From Bacteroidota bacterium (GTDB lineage: Bacteria; Bacteroidota; Bacteroidia; B-17B0; Aurantibacillaceae), in contig JAEZDS010000023.1 in NCBI GenBank assembly GCA_023433205.1, forward strand, positions 1 to 10,818: a stretch of 10,818 nt of DNA, written 5' to 3'. The translations under genes and the position numbers were made by a program. The notes beneath the pieces are model-generated. The model did no database searches and had not been told where the DNA came from. It saw only the letters and a program-made list of their open reading frames with translations. Positions 1 through 6,012 of this stretch are shown here, piece by piece (the stretch's first letter is position 1; each line of letters starts with the position of its first letter).

Positions 1-42
1 CTGTCACGGCGGAGGTCGCGGGTTCGAGTCCCGTCCAGTCCG
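1..42 (+). tRNA. trnD: tRNA-Asp (GUC), 3' part only; 5' end outside window
   Basis: This is the 3' half of a transfer RNA that carries aspartate to GAC/GAU codons. Positions 1-7 are the anticodon loop (CTGTCAC) with anticodon GTC at 3-5. Positions 8-12 are the 3' strand of the anticodon stem and 13-17 the variable region. Positions 18-34 are the T arm: a GCGGG/CCCGT stem around the TTCGAGT loop. Positions 35-41 are the 3' acceptor strand and 42 is the discriminator G, the usual base for tRNA-Asp. The bases that follow are CAC, so the terminal CCA is not encoded and must be added enzymatically, as is common in Bacteroidota. The D arm and 5' acceptor strand lie outside the window, so the full fold cannot be checked. 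Confidence 0.93.
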
Positions 43-53
43 CACAGAAGCAG

Positions 54-96
54 AAGCCATACAGTTTATTTGACAGTATGGCTTTCTTATTTTTTC
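54..96 (+). terminator. Probable rho-independent terminator after the tRNA
   Basis: A perfect 9-base inverted repeat, AAGCCATAC at 54-62 and GTATGGCTT at 76-84, encloses a 13-base loop. It is followed by a T-rich run (85-95, interrupted by C and A). It starts 12 bases after the tRNA discriminator base, the right place to end the tRNA transcript. The stem is only moderately GC-rich, so strength is uncertain. Confidence 0.6.
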
Positions 97-157
97 ACTT
101 TCCGGTTTCGTTTCTTAGCGGGCCCAAACTCTGGCACCAAATTTTCAGTTACATAAT

Positions 158-358
158 ATGAAAATGCAGGAAAGACCACTACCAAACGAGCCAGATAAAA
201 ACGTTCCCACTAAACCAGATCCCCACCCAGATCCTTCAAGAGTGCCTGAACGTAATGATCCAACCAGAATTCCCGATCCGAACAAAAACGATCCCACCAG
301 GATCTCTCCTGATCCAACTAAACCAACCAAACCACAAAATAAAAAAAGTGACTTCTAG
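158..358 (+). CDS. Small Pro/Asp-rich repeat protein, function unknown (66 aa)
   Basis: No family is recognised. The 66-residue product is strongly low-complexity: about 17 prolines, many Asp, Asn, Lys and Thr, no signal peptide, no hydrophobic segment, so it would be soluble and disordered. It contains an imperfect tandem repeat, NDPTRIPDP followed by NDPTRISPDP, encoded by related DNA at 254-279 and 287-315, and ends in PTKPTKP-type steps. The start ATG at 158 has no Shine-Dalgarno sequence; a second in-frame ATG lies at 164. Its stop (TAG, 356-358) interlocks with the stop of the minus-strand receiver gene (355-357) in a shared CTAG. The opposite strand also has a Gly/Ser-rich open frame (145-330), an expected by-product of this composition. 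Small Pro-rich proteins of this look occur in Bacteroidota, but it may equally be a non-expressed low-complexity tract. Confidence 0.42.
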   Translation: MKMQERPLPNEPDKNVPTKPDPHPDPSRVPERNDPTRIPDPNKNDPTRISPDPTKPTKPQNKKSDF

Positions 359-765
359 TCAGCGAAAAAAGAATTATTCAGTATTTCATTGATGATCTCC
401 TGGAATTGCTCCATGGTACTGGGTTTGGTAAAAGCAGATACGGCACCAAGCGCTATTGCCTCCTCTACCCGCTTCTTATTTCGCATAGTAGATAAGATAT
501 ATACAGGCGTACCCTGAAGCAGATCATCTTCATGCAATTTCTGCAGGGCTTCGGCGCCATCCATGTACGGCATATTGATATCGAGGATGATGGCGTGTGA
601 ACGGATATTGGAAGTTCTCTGCTCTTTCAGCAGATCAACAAGCTGCTGACCGTTATTAACCTCACTGATCTGTATACCGGGCGAGAAACCCCTCAGTGCC
701 TCGCTAATGATCAATCGGTCGTCCTCATCATCATCAGCTACCAGAATATGAAATGCAGCGTTCAC
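355..765 (-). CDS. Single-domain response regulator (CheY/Rcp1-type receiver)
   Basis: A 136-residue stand-alone receiver domain with no output domain, so it presumably acts as a phosphorelay shuttle or by protein binding in the cytoplasm. Visible receiver landmarks: acidic pocket at D11-D13 in the N-terminal DDDEDDR stretch, phosphoacceptor D62 in the LDINMP motif, the Ser/Thr switch at S92, and the conserved lysine K114 in the TKP motif. The DDEDDR signature is typical of Rcp1-like receivers that pair with soluble PAS kinases carrying an SHDLxEPLR H-box, exactly the kind encoded upstream. The only sensible start is GTG at 765; there is no ATG in this frame ahead of the first beta strand and no clear ribosome binding site. 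It lies 104 bases downstream of the histidine kinase on the same strand, so it is the likely last gene of an operon and the likely cognate acceptor. Confidence 0.9.
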   Translation of the reverse strand: MNAAFHILVADDDEDDRLIISEALRGFSPGIQISEVNNGQQLVDLLKEQRTSNIRSHAIILDINMPYMDGAEALQKLHEDDLLQGTPVYILSTMRNKKRVEEAIALGAVSAFTKPSTMEQFQEIINEILNNSFFAD

Positions 766-869
766 CTGAGAGCCAAAGTACGCAAAACATCCGTGTAAAC
801 CCTGATTTTTCGTTAAAGAGGGCGAACAAATCGGCAGGAACCGATGAAAGTGCTGCAGTGACCAAATAT

Positions 870-2738
870 TTAAACCACCGGGAAGAATATCCTGAAAGTT
901 GCTCCTTTATCAGGTTCTCCTTCCACCTCTATAAAACCTCTGTGATTCTCAACAATCTTCTTTACAAGAGCAAGTCCGATCCCTGCACCACTATACTCCT
1001 GCCTGCCATGAAGCCGCTTGAACATTACAAAGATCTCGTCTGCATATTTTTTTTCAAAGCCAATCCCGTTGTCTTTTACTTTTAACGCCAAATAGCGCCC
1101 TTTTTTATCAGCCTGTCCGAAATTCATATCTGACCCTTCTACGATTTCAGAAGAGATTTCAACAAGCGGAACCGCCTTTGAGTATTTTAGGGAATTTAGG
1201 ATCAGATTGCTGATCAGCTGTGCTATCTGAACACGGATCCCGCGCACATGTCCCAGTTCGCCAACAACAACACGGGCACCTTTTTCCTTTATTGCGTTAT
1301 CTATGTCCTCAAGAATTTCACCCAGCAGCGCGTTCAGCTCAACATCCTCAAATTTTTTGTTGCCCGATAGCTGACTGTATGCCATTATACCTTGAATCAG
1401 GTCCAGCATTCGGGTGGCTGCCTGGTCAACTTTCTCAAGGTAACCTTCTTTTGCCTGATTTGTTTTACTGCTTGCTGCCCTGTCGATATACATCCTTATC
1501 TTTCGAAGTGGCTCCTTAAGGTCGTGTGAGGCCACGTAGGCAAATTCTTCCAGGTCGTGGTTTGAACGTTTTAAGAGTGCATTTACTTCCATTAGCTCGC
1601 GGGTGCGCTGCTCAACCATAGCACTTAGCTGATTTTCAGTAGTTTTCTGATCATCAATATCGGTACAGGTACCAAGCCAGTACATGATCTTACCCAGATT
1701 GCCTTTTATGGAAATTCCCCGCACCAGATGGTAGCGATAAACATTGTCGTGCCGGCGGTACCGTGCTTCGGCTTCAAAGGGTTTCCCCTCTGCTACACTC
1801 TTTTCCCAATTGGCCACAAATTCAGCCCTGTCGTCGGGATGTAATGCTTCTTTCCATCCGTTGCCCATGGCTTTTGCAAAACTTTGGCCTGTAAAACGGA
1901 ACCAGCCTTCTGTTAAGTAAGTCAGTTCCCCTGCGGAATTTGTGCTCCAGGCCATTTGCGGCAGTGAATCAAGCACATCTCTTATCCTCTCATTCTCCAG
2001 TTTCTGTTCAGTAATATCGGTAATAAGCAGTATGTCGAGGTCTTCCCCACTTTCGCTTTTAATTTCAGCAAACGTAATTTCATAGAACGCCCCGACTGAA
2101 TTCACTTCTATACTTTTGAGGTTTGAATCAGCAAGCTGGGTTCGGATATGCTGCACTGCATCAACTGAAAAAAGGTCTGTTAAAGCCTCTACGCTCTGAA
2201 AAGGCTGGAGCCTGAATAACTGCCGGGCGAACACATTTAAACCCACAATCTCCTCTTCGTTATTTAAAAGCACCGCTCCGATCGGAGCCTGATCCAAAAA
2301 GTTTCCCAGGTGTTCAAGTTTTACCTCATGGGCCGATCTCCTCTTTTGATCGGGAAATCGGGTTGTGATGGTGGAAAATTTCCTGCGCTGCCTTGTTTGT
2401 TGTAGTGCGTTTTCCAGTTCAATATAAGTGCGCTCATTAAAAGGCAGACACATGGCCGCCTTTCCCACAAAAGGACTAAAAAGCAAGGATTGTTTAATAT
2501 GCTGAAAATTCTCCTCGTCCGGCAATATCACCGTAGAGATAAGACTATCTTCCTTTGAAACTGTTTGTACTATCCGAATCGGTTCTTTGGCACGAGGGCC
2601 AATCAGGAAAAGATCGGCCTGAGGGAACTGTCCTTTGCTGATTAGTTTCGCATCGAGTTTTCTGAACTCATCATTCAGAAATCGTTCTTTAATTTCTTTT
2701 ATTGAGTCATCAAAACCTGTATGCAGAATAAGGGACAT
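870..2738 (-). CDS. Soluble PAS-PAS sensor histidine kinase with degenerate N-terminal receiver-like domain
   Basis: A cytoplasmic hybrid-like sensor kinase of 622 residues with no transmembrane segment or signal peptide. Residues ~1-105 have a receiver-like alternation of strands and helices but lack the acidic pocket and phosphoacceptor. Residues ~141-246 form a PAS domain, and ~251-364 a second PAS/PAC domain of the PAS_3 type (HPDDR motif, ending in a TDIDDQK PAC tail). A short coiled coil leads to HisKA with the phospho-histidine H405 in SHDLKEPLR. The ATPase domain shows N-box N515 (LILNSLKYS), G1 box D556-N-G-I-G560 and G2 box GAGIGLAL (584-591). The start is taken at ATG 2738, one base after the TAA of the upstream dehydrogenase (2740-2742), which suggests translational coupling. 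An in-frame start at 2780 would add 14 hydrophobic residues overlapping that gene and is less likely. It presumably phosphorylates the receiver 104 bases downstream. Confidence 0.93.
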   Translation of the reverse strand: MSLILHTGFDDSIKEIKERFLNDEFRKLDAKLISKGQFPQADLFLIGPRAKEPIRIVQTVSKEDSLISTVILPDEENFQHIKQSLLFSPFVGKAAMCLPFNERTYIELENALQQTRQRRKFSTITTRFPDQKRRSAHEVKLEHLGNFLDQAPIGAVLLNNEEEIVGLNVFARQLFRLQPFQSVEALTDLFSVDAVQHIRTQLADSNLKSIEVNSVGAFYEITFAEIKSESGEDLDILLITDITEQKLENERIRDVLDSLPQMAWSTNSAGELTYLTEGWFRFTGQSFAKAMGNGWKEALHPDDRAEFVANWEKSVAEGKPFEAEARYRRHDNVYRYHLVRGISIKGNLGKIMYWLGTCTDIDDQKTTENQLSAMVEQRTRELMEVNALLKRSNHDLEEFAYVASHDLKEPLRKIRMYIDRAASSKTNQAKEGYLEKVDQAATRMLDLIQGIMAYSQLSGNKKFEDVELNALLGEILEDIDNAIKEKGARVVVGELGHVRGIRVQIAQLISNLILNSLKYSKAVPLVEISSEIVEGSDMNFGQADKKGRYLALKVKDNGIGFEKKYADEIFVMFKRLHGRQEYSGAGIGLALVKKIVENHRGFIEVEGEPDKGATFRIFFPVV

Positions 2739-2739
2739 A

Positions 2740-3891
2740 TTAATCTGACAATAAAGGTTGATCAAGAAGAGCCCGGCCAATCCAGGTGTAGAGCAGATCG
2801 GTAGTGGGCGACATCACATGTGCGGCCCGCGCATCGCGCAGAATTCTTGCAAGCTTTGAGTTGCTGCGGTAGCCAATCCCTCCCGCCAGGGTCATTGCCT
2901 CGTTGGCCAGATCAACAGCCACACGTGCTGCCGCAGTCTTTGATGACAGGATAAGCGTGAGCGCTTCGGCGCTTCCTTTATCGCCCTCCTGTGCGGCATG
3001 ATATATAAGCGCTTTAGCTGATTGCCATTTTTCATACAATTCACCCAGCCTGTGTTGCACCACTGATACCTGGGAAAGTTTTGATCCGCTGTGTGAATAG
3101 GTTCTCCTGTAAATAGATTCCTTTGCTTCATGAAAGGCTGCACCGGCCACACCCAGATAGGTGCCTGCCATTGCTGTTAAAAAATAAGGAGCTATTACAT
3201 TAAAAACATACCACAGCTGATCACCACTCTCGCCAAGTATGTGTTCGCTCTTTAACCTTACGTTTTCCATTTTCATAGATCGCGAAGAGTTGCCGCGCAT
3301 CCCAATTCCTTCCCAGCTTGCGCCCCAGCTAATTCCCGCAGTACCCTCATCCAGAACCGCGCATGAAAATTGTTCCGCTGAGGCATTACGGTCAAGCGCC
3401 ACCGTAGAGATCACGTAAGAATCGGCGTGTCCTCCATTTGTGACAAAGGTTTTGGCTCCATTTACCAAAAACCCCCCGTCCTTCTCCTGAATTTCAGTTT
3501 GAGGAAAATAAAAATGAGCGCCGGTGCCCGGCTCACTTACAGCCAGAGTTGTAACGTGTTCTCCAGCCACTATTGGCTCAAGATAATTTTTCTTCTGCCA
3601 GCTTGTGGCTTTAGCAGCAATTACTGCAGATCCAACACAATGCATTCCGAAACATAAGCCCGCAGAAGCATACGAGGCCCCTAGTGTTTCGCACACTTTG
3701 GTGAGCCCGTAAAGGCCCATTCCCAGACCTCCATCGGCTTTGGGCACAACCAGACCCATTAAGCCGGCCTTTTTTATTGCGGCTATACTTTCTGATACCC
3801 AGGCAGAATTTTCATCCGACTTATCGGCCTCAGCTGCTACTGTTGAGGAAGCGATCTCATTAACCAGTCTAAGAATTGATTTTAACTCCAT
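2740..3891 (-). CDS. Acyl-CoA dehydrogenase-like flavoprotein lacking the usual catalytic glutamate
   Basis: A 383-residue protein of normal length for the acyl-CoA dehydrogenase (ACAD) fold. Seen: N-terminal helical domain with the LVVPKADGGLGMG stretch (47-59), the middle beta-domain FAD/substrate motif SEPGTGAHFYFPQT (119-132), VNGAKTFVTNGG (143-154), GIGMRG (195-200), and C-terminal helices with LAGGIGYRSNSKLARILRDARA (335-356), where ACADs bind FAD. In most ACADs the catalytic base is the Glu of YEGTxEI. The matching stretch here reads VMSPTTDLL (359-367), with Ser where Glu is expected. The alternative Glu of isovaleryl-CoA dehydrogenases aligns with F237. It may therefore be a non-dehydrogenating relative, such as a flavin-dependent monooxygenase of the DszC/SfnC kind, or a ligand-binding protein. 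The ATG at 3891 has GGAGG about 13 bases upstream. It is the first gene of a probable operon with a histidine kinase and a receiver, an unusual partnership. Confidence 0.88.
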   Translation of the reverse strand: MELKSILRLVNEIASSTVAAEADKSDENSAWVSESIAAIKKAGLMGLVVPKADGGLGMGLYGLTKVCETLGASYASAGLCFGMHCVGSAVIAAKATSWQKKNYLEPIVAGEHVTTLAVSEPGTGAHFYFPQTEIQEKDGGFLVNGAKTFVTNGGHADSYVISTVALDRNASAEQFSCAVLDEGTAGISWGASWEGIGMRGNSSRSMKMENVRLKSEHILGESGDQLWYVFNVIAPYFLTAMAGTYLGVAGAAFHEAKESIYRRTYSHSGSKLSQVSVVQHRLGELYEKWQSAKALIYHAAQEGDKGSAEALTLILSSKTAAARVAVDLANEAMTLAGGIGYRSNSKLARILRDARAAHVMSPTTDLLYTWIGRALLDQPLLSD

Positions 3892-4198
3892 CGTTTTTGA
3901 ATTTCCTCCATGCCCTGTGCCTAAAGCATTATTTATGCCAGATCATCAAAACTGTTTAGCAGCTTCAGCATTGAGAAGAACGCGCAAAATAGGAGTGAAA
4001 AAGTAGCTCAGTGAAAAAAAAAGCTAAAAAAAACACAAAGAAACCTGCTGATCCCTCATGGAACAAACCTTACCTGCAATGCTCGAAGGCGCCTTCTGCA
4101 CTGAGAAATTTTAAATGTGGAATATATTACCCACAAACAGCCTTGTGCAAAAGCGTAAAATTATCCTGCAACTTAAGCGCTGAAAATTCAGCCCCGGA

Positions 4199-4218
4199 AA
4201 AAGCATAGTTATGCTTTT
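4199..4218. repeat. AT-rich palindrome (possible operator or weak terminator)
   Basis: A perfect inverted repeat, AAAAGCATA at 4199-4207 and TATGCTTTT at 4210-4218, separated by only two bases. It lies about 85 bases before the receiver start and 53 bases before its -7 element. The short loop and low GC make it a poor terminator. As double-stranded DNA it would be a good dimeric protein-binding site, but no matching regulator is encoded here. Confidence 0.35.
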
Positions 4219-4270
4219 ACAGTGCCTGCAAAAAAGGCAATTCCAAACAATATTTGGAAGCAAAACTTTG

Positions 4271-4278
4271 TAAATTTG
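4271..4278 (+). promoter_or_regulatory. Bacteroidota-type -7 promoter element (TAAATTTG)
   Basis: A perfect match to the TAnnTTTG -7 consensus of the primary sigma factor in Bacteroidota, 25 bases before the ATG at 4304. A TTTG lies at 4253-4256, but only 14 bases separate it from the -7 box, shorter than the usual 19-21, so the -33 assignment is unsure. Transcription would begin shortly after 4280 and give a leader of roughly 20 bases. Confidence 0.5.
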
Positions 4279-4303
4279 TGCATTCTGCGAGCACTTTTTT
4301 TAT

Positions 4304-4804
4304 ATGATCATGACTGAAAATCGGTACGTAGCAATAGTTGAGGACGATGAAGATGACAGGGATTTTATTACCATGGCGCTGAACAACAGTTCACCTCAGA
4401 TGATGATCCAAACCTTCAGGAACGGCACTGAGTTTCTGCGTTTTGTTCAAACCGCTCAGCAATTGCCGGGCCTTATCATTACAGATATTAGAATGCCTCT
4501 GGTGTCAGGTTTTGATGTTATTGCCGAGATCAAATCCGCAAGTAAAACCAAAGACATTGCGATTGTGGTGCTTTCAACATCAGGCAGCGAGGCAGATAAA
4601 ACAAGGGCAAGAGAACTGGGTGCTGCAGATTATTTTATCAAACCCTATTCTGTGGAAGAGTACAGTGCCATCACTGGAAATATTGTTGAGCGTTTAAACG
4701 CAGGCACATTGAAGTTCAGCCACGAATTTCGGCAAATAAAAGCGTTTATAAAAAGATCCTTTACACTTTGTTTTCCCTGGCGGCCTTTGCCGGTAAAAGT
4801 ATAG
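4304..4804 (+). CDS. Single-domain response regulator (Rcp1-type receiver) with C-terminal extension
   Basis: A stand-alone receiver of 166 residues. Acidic pocket E13/D14/D15 in VEDDEDDR, phosphoacceptor D61 in TDIRMP, switch residue S91 in VVLSTSGS, conserved K113 in IKPY. The receiver fold should end near residue 130. The last ~35 residues form a basic tail (KAFIKRS...) with no recognised domain, and the final part is encoded antisense to the end of the convergent histidine kinase (44-base overlap, 4761-4804). ATG codons at 4304 and 4310 are both possible starts; no clear Shine-Dalgarno sequence is present. It has its own -7 element and faces the RsbQ-linked kinase gene, so it is a candidate phosphoacceptor for that kinase, though convergent orientation means the two are not co-transcribed. 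Confidence 0.9.
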   Translation: MIMTENRYVAIVEDDEDDRDFITMALNNSSPQMMIQTFRNGTEFLRFVQTAQQLPGLIITDIRMPLVSGFDVIAEIKSASKTKDIAIVVLSTSGSEADKTRARELGAADYFIKPYSVEEYSAITGNIVERLNAGTLKFSHEFRQIKAFIKRSFTLCFPWRPLPVKV

Positions 4805-6008
4805 TAAAGGTGGTGCCCTCCCCTTCGGCTGAGTTTACGGAAATGTTGCCTCCATGCAGTTCGGATATCTTTTTACAAAAAGACAAACCAAGCCCCAGCC
4901 CCTCCTCCCGGTCGTGCGCCTTCCTGAAAAGAACAAAAACCTCCTCCGCAAACCTGTTGTTAAACCCAATGCCATTGTCGCTGTATGTTATGCGGGTGAA
5001 GTACTCAAATTTATACTTATGTTCAAGTTCAACGTAAATATTTTGCTCAACCGTGTCGGTAGAAACACTTACCACCAACCTCTCTTTGACCGGATCTGAG
5101 TAACGAATTGAATTACTCAATAGCTGAGCGAACATCTCTGTCAGCAGTTCCTCATCAGCTCTTACAGCTGGCATTTTCTCCATCACAAAAGTAAGTTCGG
5201 GATCATTCTCCGCTATATGCAGCTTTCGGGCAGCCTCCTTTATGGCTTTCGCTATATCAACTTTCGAATATTCAGGTTTTCGTTCACTGAGTGAAAGAAA
5301 TTTCTGAAGATTTGTGACCAGCTCGCGCATTCTGTTGCACGCCTTCTGTATCTTACCCAGGTACTTTAACAACGATTGTTCTATACTTGTTTTTCCTTCA
5401 AGTAATAGTTTATTACTAAACAAACTCACCTTTCTGAGGGGTTCCTGCAGATCGTGCGACATGATCATATTTATCTGCAAATGCTCTCTGTTCTTACGGG
5501 AAAGCTCCTGAAGTTTAGCTTCAAGCTGCTGCTGATGATCTTCAAGCTGCTGCTTGTAATGAGTAAGTGCCTCATTTTCCAGAAGCGCTTCTTCAGCGAT
5601 CTTTTTCGCCGCAAGAATCTCTTTTTCATAGCGGTTTCTTTGGGTGATCTGTATTCCCCCACAATGAATTATTTCTGATCCGCCATCAGGCACCAGAGCA
5701 ACGTTCAGCAAAACCGGAATATCGTCTCCCGAAGCAGAACGGAATGACAGGAAGATCTCATTGATCCGTCCATGCAGCTTGATCATCGGAAAAAAATGGG
5801 TATCAAAAAAGATCTTGCTCCCCACTGTAAGCAGATCCGCGAATTTTTTCTTTCCAACTACCTCCTCTTCAGAATAACCAAGATCCTTTAACAGCTCAGC
5901 GTTAACCATTTCAATTCTGCCGCCGCCCTTAAATGCAAGCGCATAACAGGGCAGGTGATTTAACAGTTCATTCACTTTCACTTCGCTGATATGTGAACGT
6001 TCTGCCAA
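4761..6008 (-). CDS. Soluble PAS sensor histidine kinase with RsbP-like PAS domain, partner of RsbQ-like hydrolase
   Basis: A 415-residue cytoplasmic kinase without membrane segments. Residues ~14-125 form a PAS domain closely resembling that of B. subtilis RsbP: KKKFADLL (53-60), KIFFDTHFFPM (65-75), the HGRINEI step and DIPVLLN (96-102). A long coiled coil (~126-178) leads to HisKA with phospho-histidine H185 in SHDLQEPLR. The ATPase domain shows N-box N299 (LLSNSIRYS), G1 D344-N-G-I-G348 and G2 GLGLGLS (370-376). The frame is closed by TGA at 6011-6009, so the start is TTG at 6008, 4 bases after the hydrolase stop (6013). GTG codons at 5981 and 5975 are alternatives that still precede the PAS core. 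An AGGTGA stretch touches the TTG. In the RsbQ/RsbP pair the hydrolase signals through the PAS domain; by inference this kinase is the output of the same kind of module, with phosphotransfer replacing a PP2C phosphatase. Confidence 0.93.
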   Translation of the reverse strand: MAERSHISEVKVNELLNHLPCYALAFKGGGRIEMVNAELLKDLGYSEEEVVGKKKFADLLTVGSKIFFDTHFFPMIKLHGRINEIFLSFRSASGDDIPVLLNVALVPDGGSEIIHCGGIQITQRNRYEKEILAAKKIAEEALLENEALTHYKQQLEDHQQQLEAKLQELSRKNREHLQINMIMSHDLQEPLRKVSLFSNKLLLEGKTSIEQSLLKYLGKIQKACNRMRELVTNLQKFLSLSERKPEYSKVDIAKAIKEAARKLHIAENDPELTFVMEKMPAVRADEELLTEMFAQLLSNSIRYSDPVKERLVVSVSTDTVEQNIYVELEHKYKFEYFTRITYSDNGIGFNNRFAEEVFVLFRKAHDREEGLGLGLSFCKKISELHGGNISVNSAEGEGTTFTILLPAKAARENKV

Positions 6009-6012
6009 TCAC

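Larger units (their letters stand above)
3892..4303. other. Divergent intergenic region between the flavoprotein and the second receiver
   Basis: About 0.4 kb without a convincing gene. On the left it must carry the minus-strand promoter of the flavoprotein-kinase-receiver operon; a GGAGGAAATT ribosome-binding stretch is visible (complement of 3900-3909), but no clear -7/-33 pair. On the right it carries the plus-strand promoter of the receiver at 4304 (-7 element at 4271-4278) and a 20-base palindrome at 4199-4218. A 65-codon frame with GTG start at 4011 begins with a Lys-rich stretch but otherwise resembles random translation, so it is not called. Confidence 0.6.

Noticed and set aside
145..330. 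Minus-strand Gly/Ser-rich frame of 61 codons opposite the Pro/Asp-rich ORF
   Set aside because: Its composition is the direct complement of the Pro/Asp/Thr codons on the plus strand. Only one of the two can plausibly be real, and the plus-strand frame has the clearer repeat structure and an ATG start.
753..1085. Plus-strand frame of 110 codons
   Set aside because: It runs across the kinase end and the kinase-receiver gap and has no family-like features; it is a shadow of the minus-strand kinase gene.
2739..2780. Longer start for the first histidine kinase at 2780
   Set aside because: It would add 14 hydrophobic residues encoded inside the end of the ACAD-like gene. The ATG at 2738 sits one base after that gene's stop and gives a better N-terminus.
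3740..4006. Plus-strand frame of 88 codons across the start of the ACAD-like gene
   Set aside because: Most of it is antisense to well-conserved ACAD coding sequence and the product shows no recognisable features.
4011..4208. Plus-strand frame of 65 codons with GTG start and Lys-rich N-terminus, ending at the palindrome
   Set aside because: Apart from the A-rich start the translation looks random. It has no recognisable motif and a non-ATG start, and is not supported by context beyond the nearby palindrome.
4781..4804. Possible bidirectional terminator in the receiver/kinase overlap
   Set aside because: Only a short GGC/GCC stem with no flanking T-run on either strand is visible.
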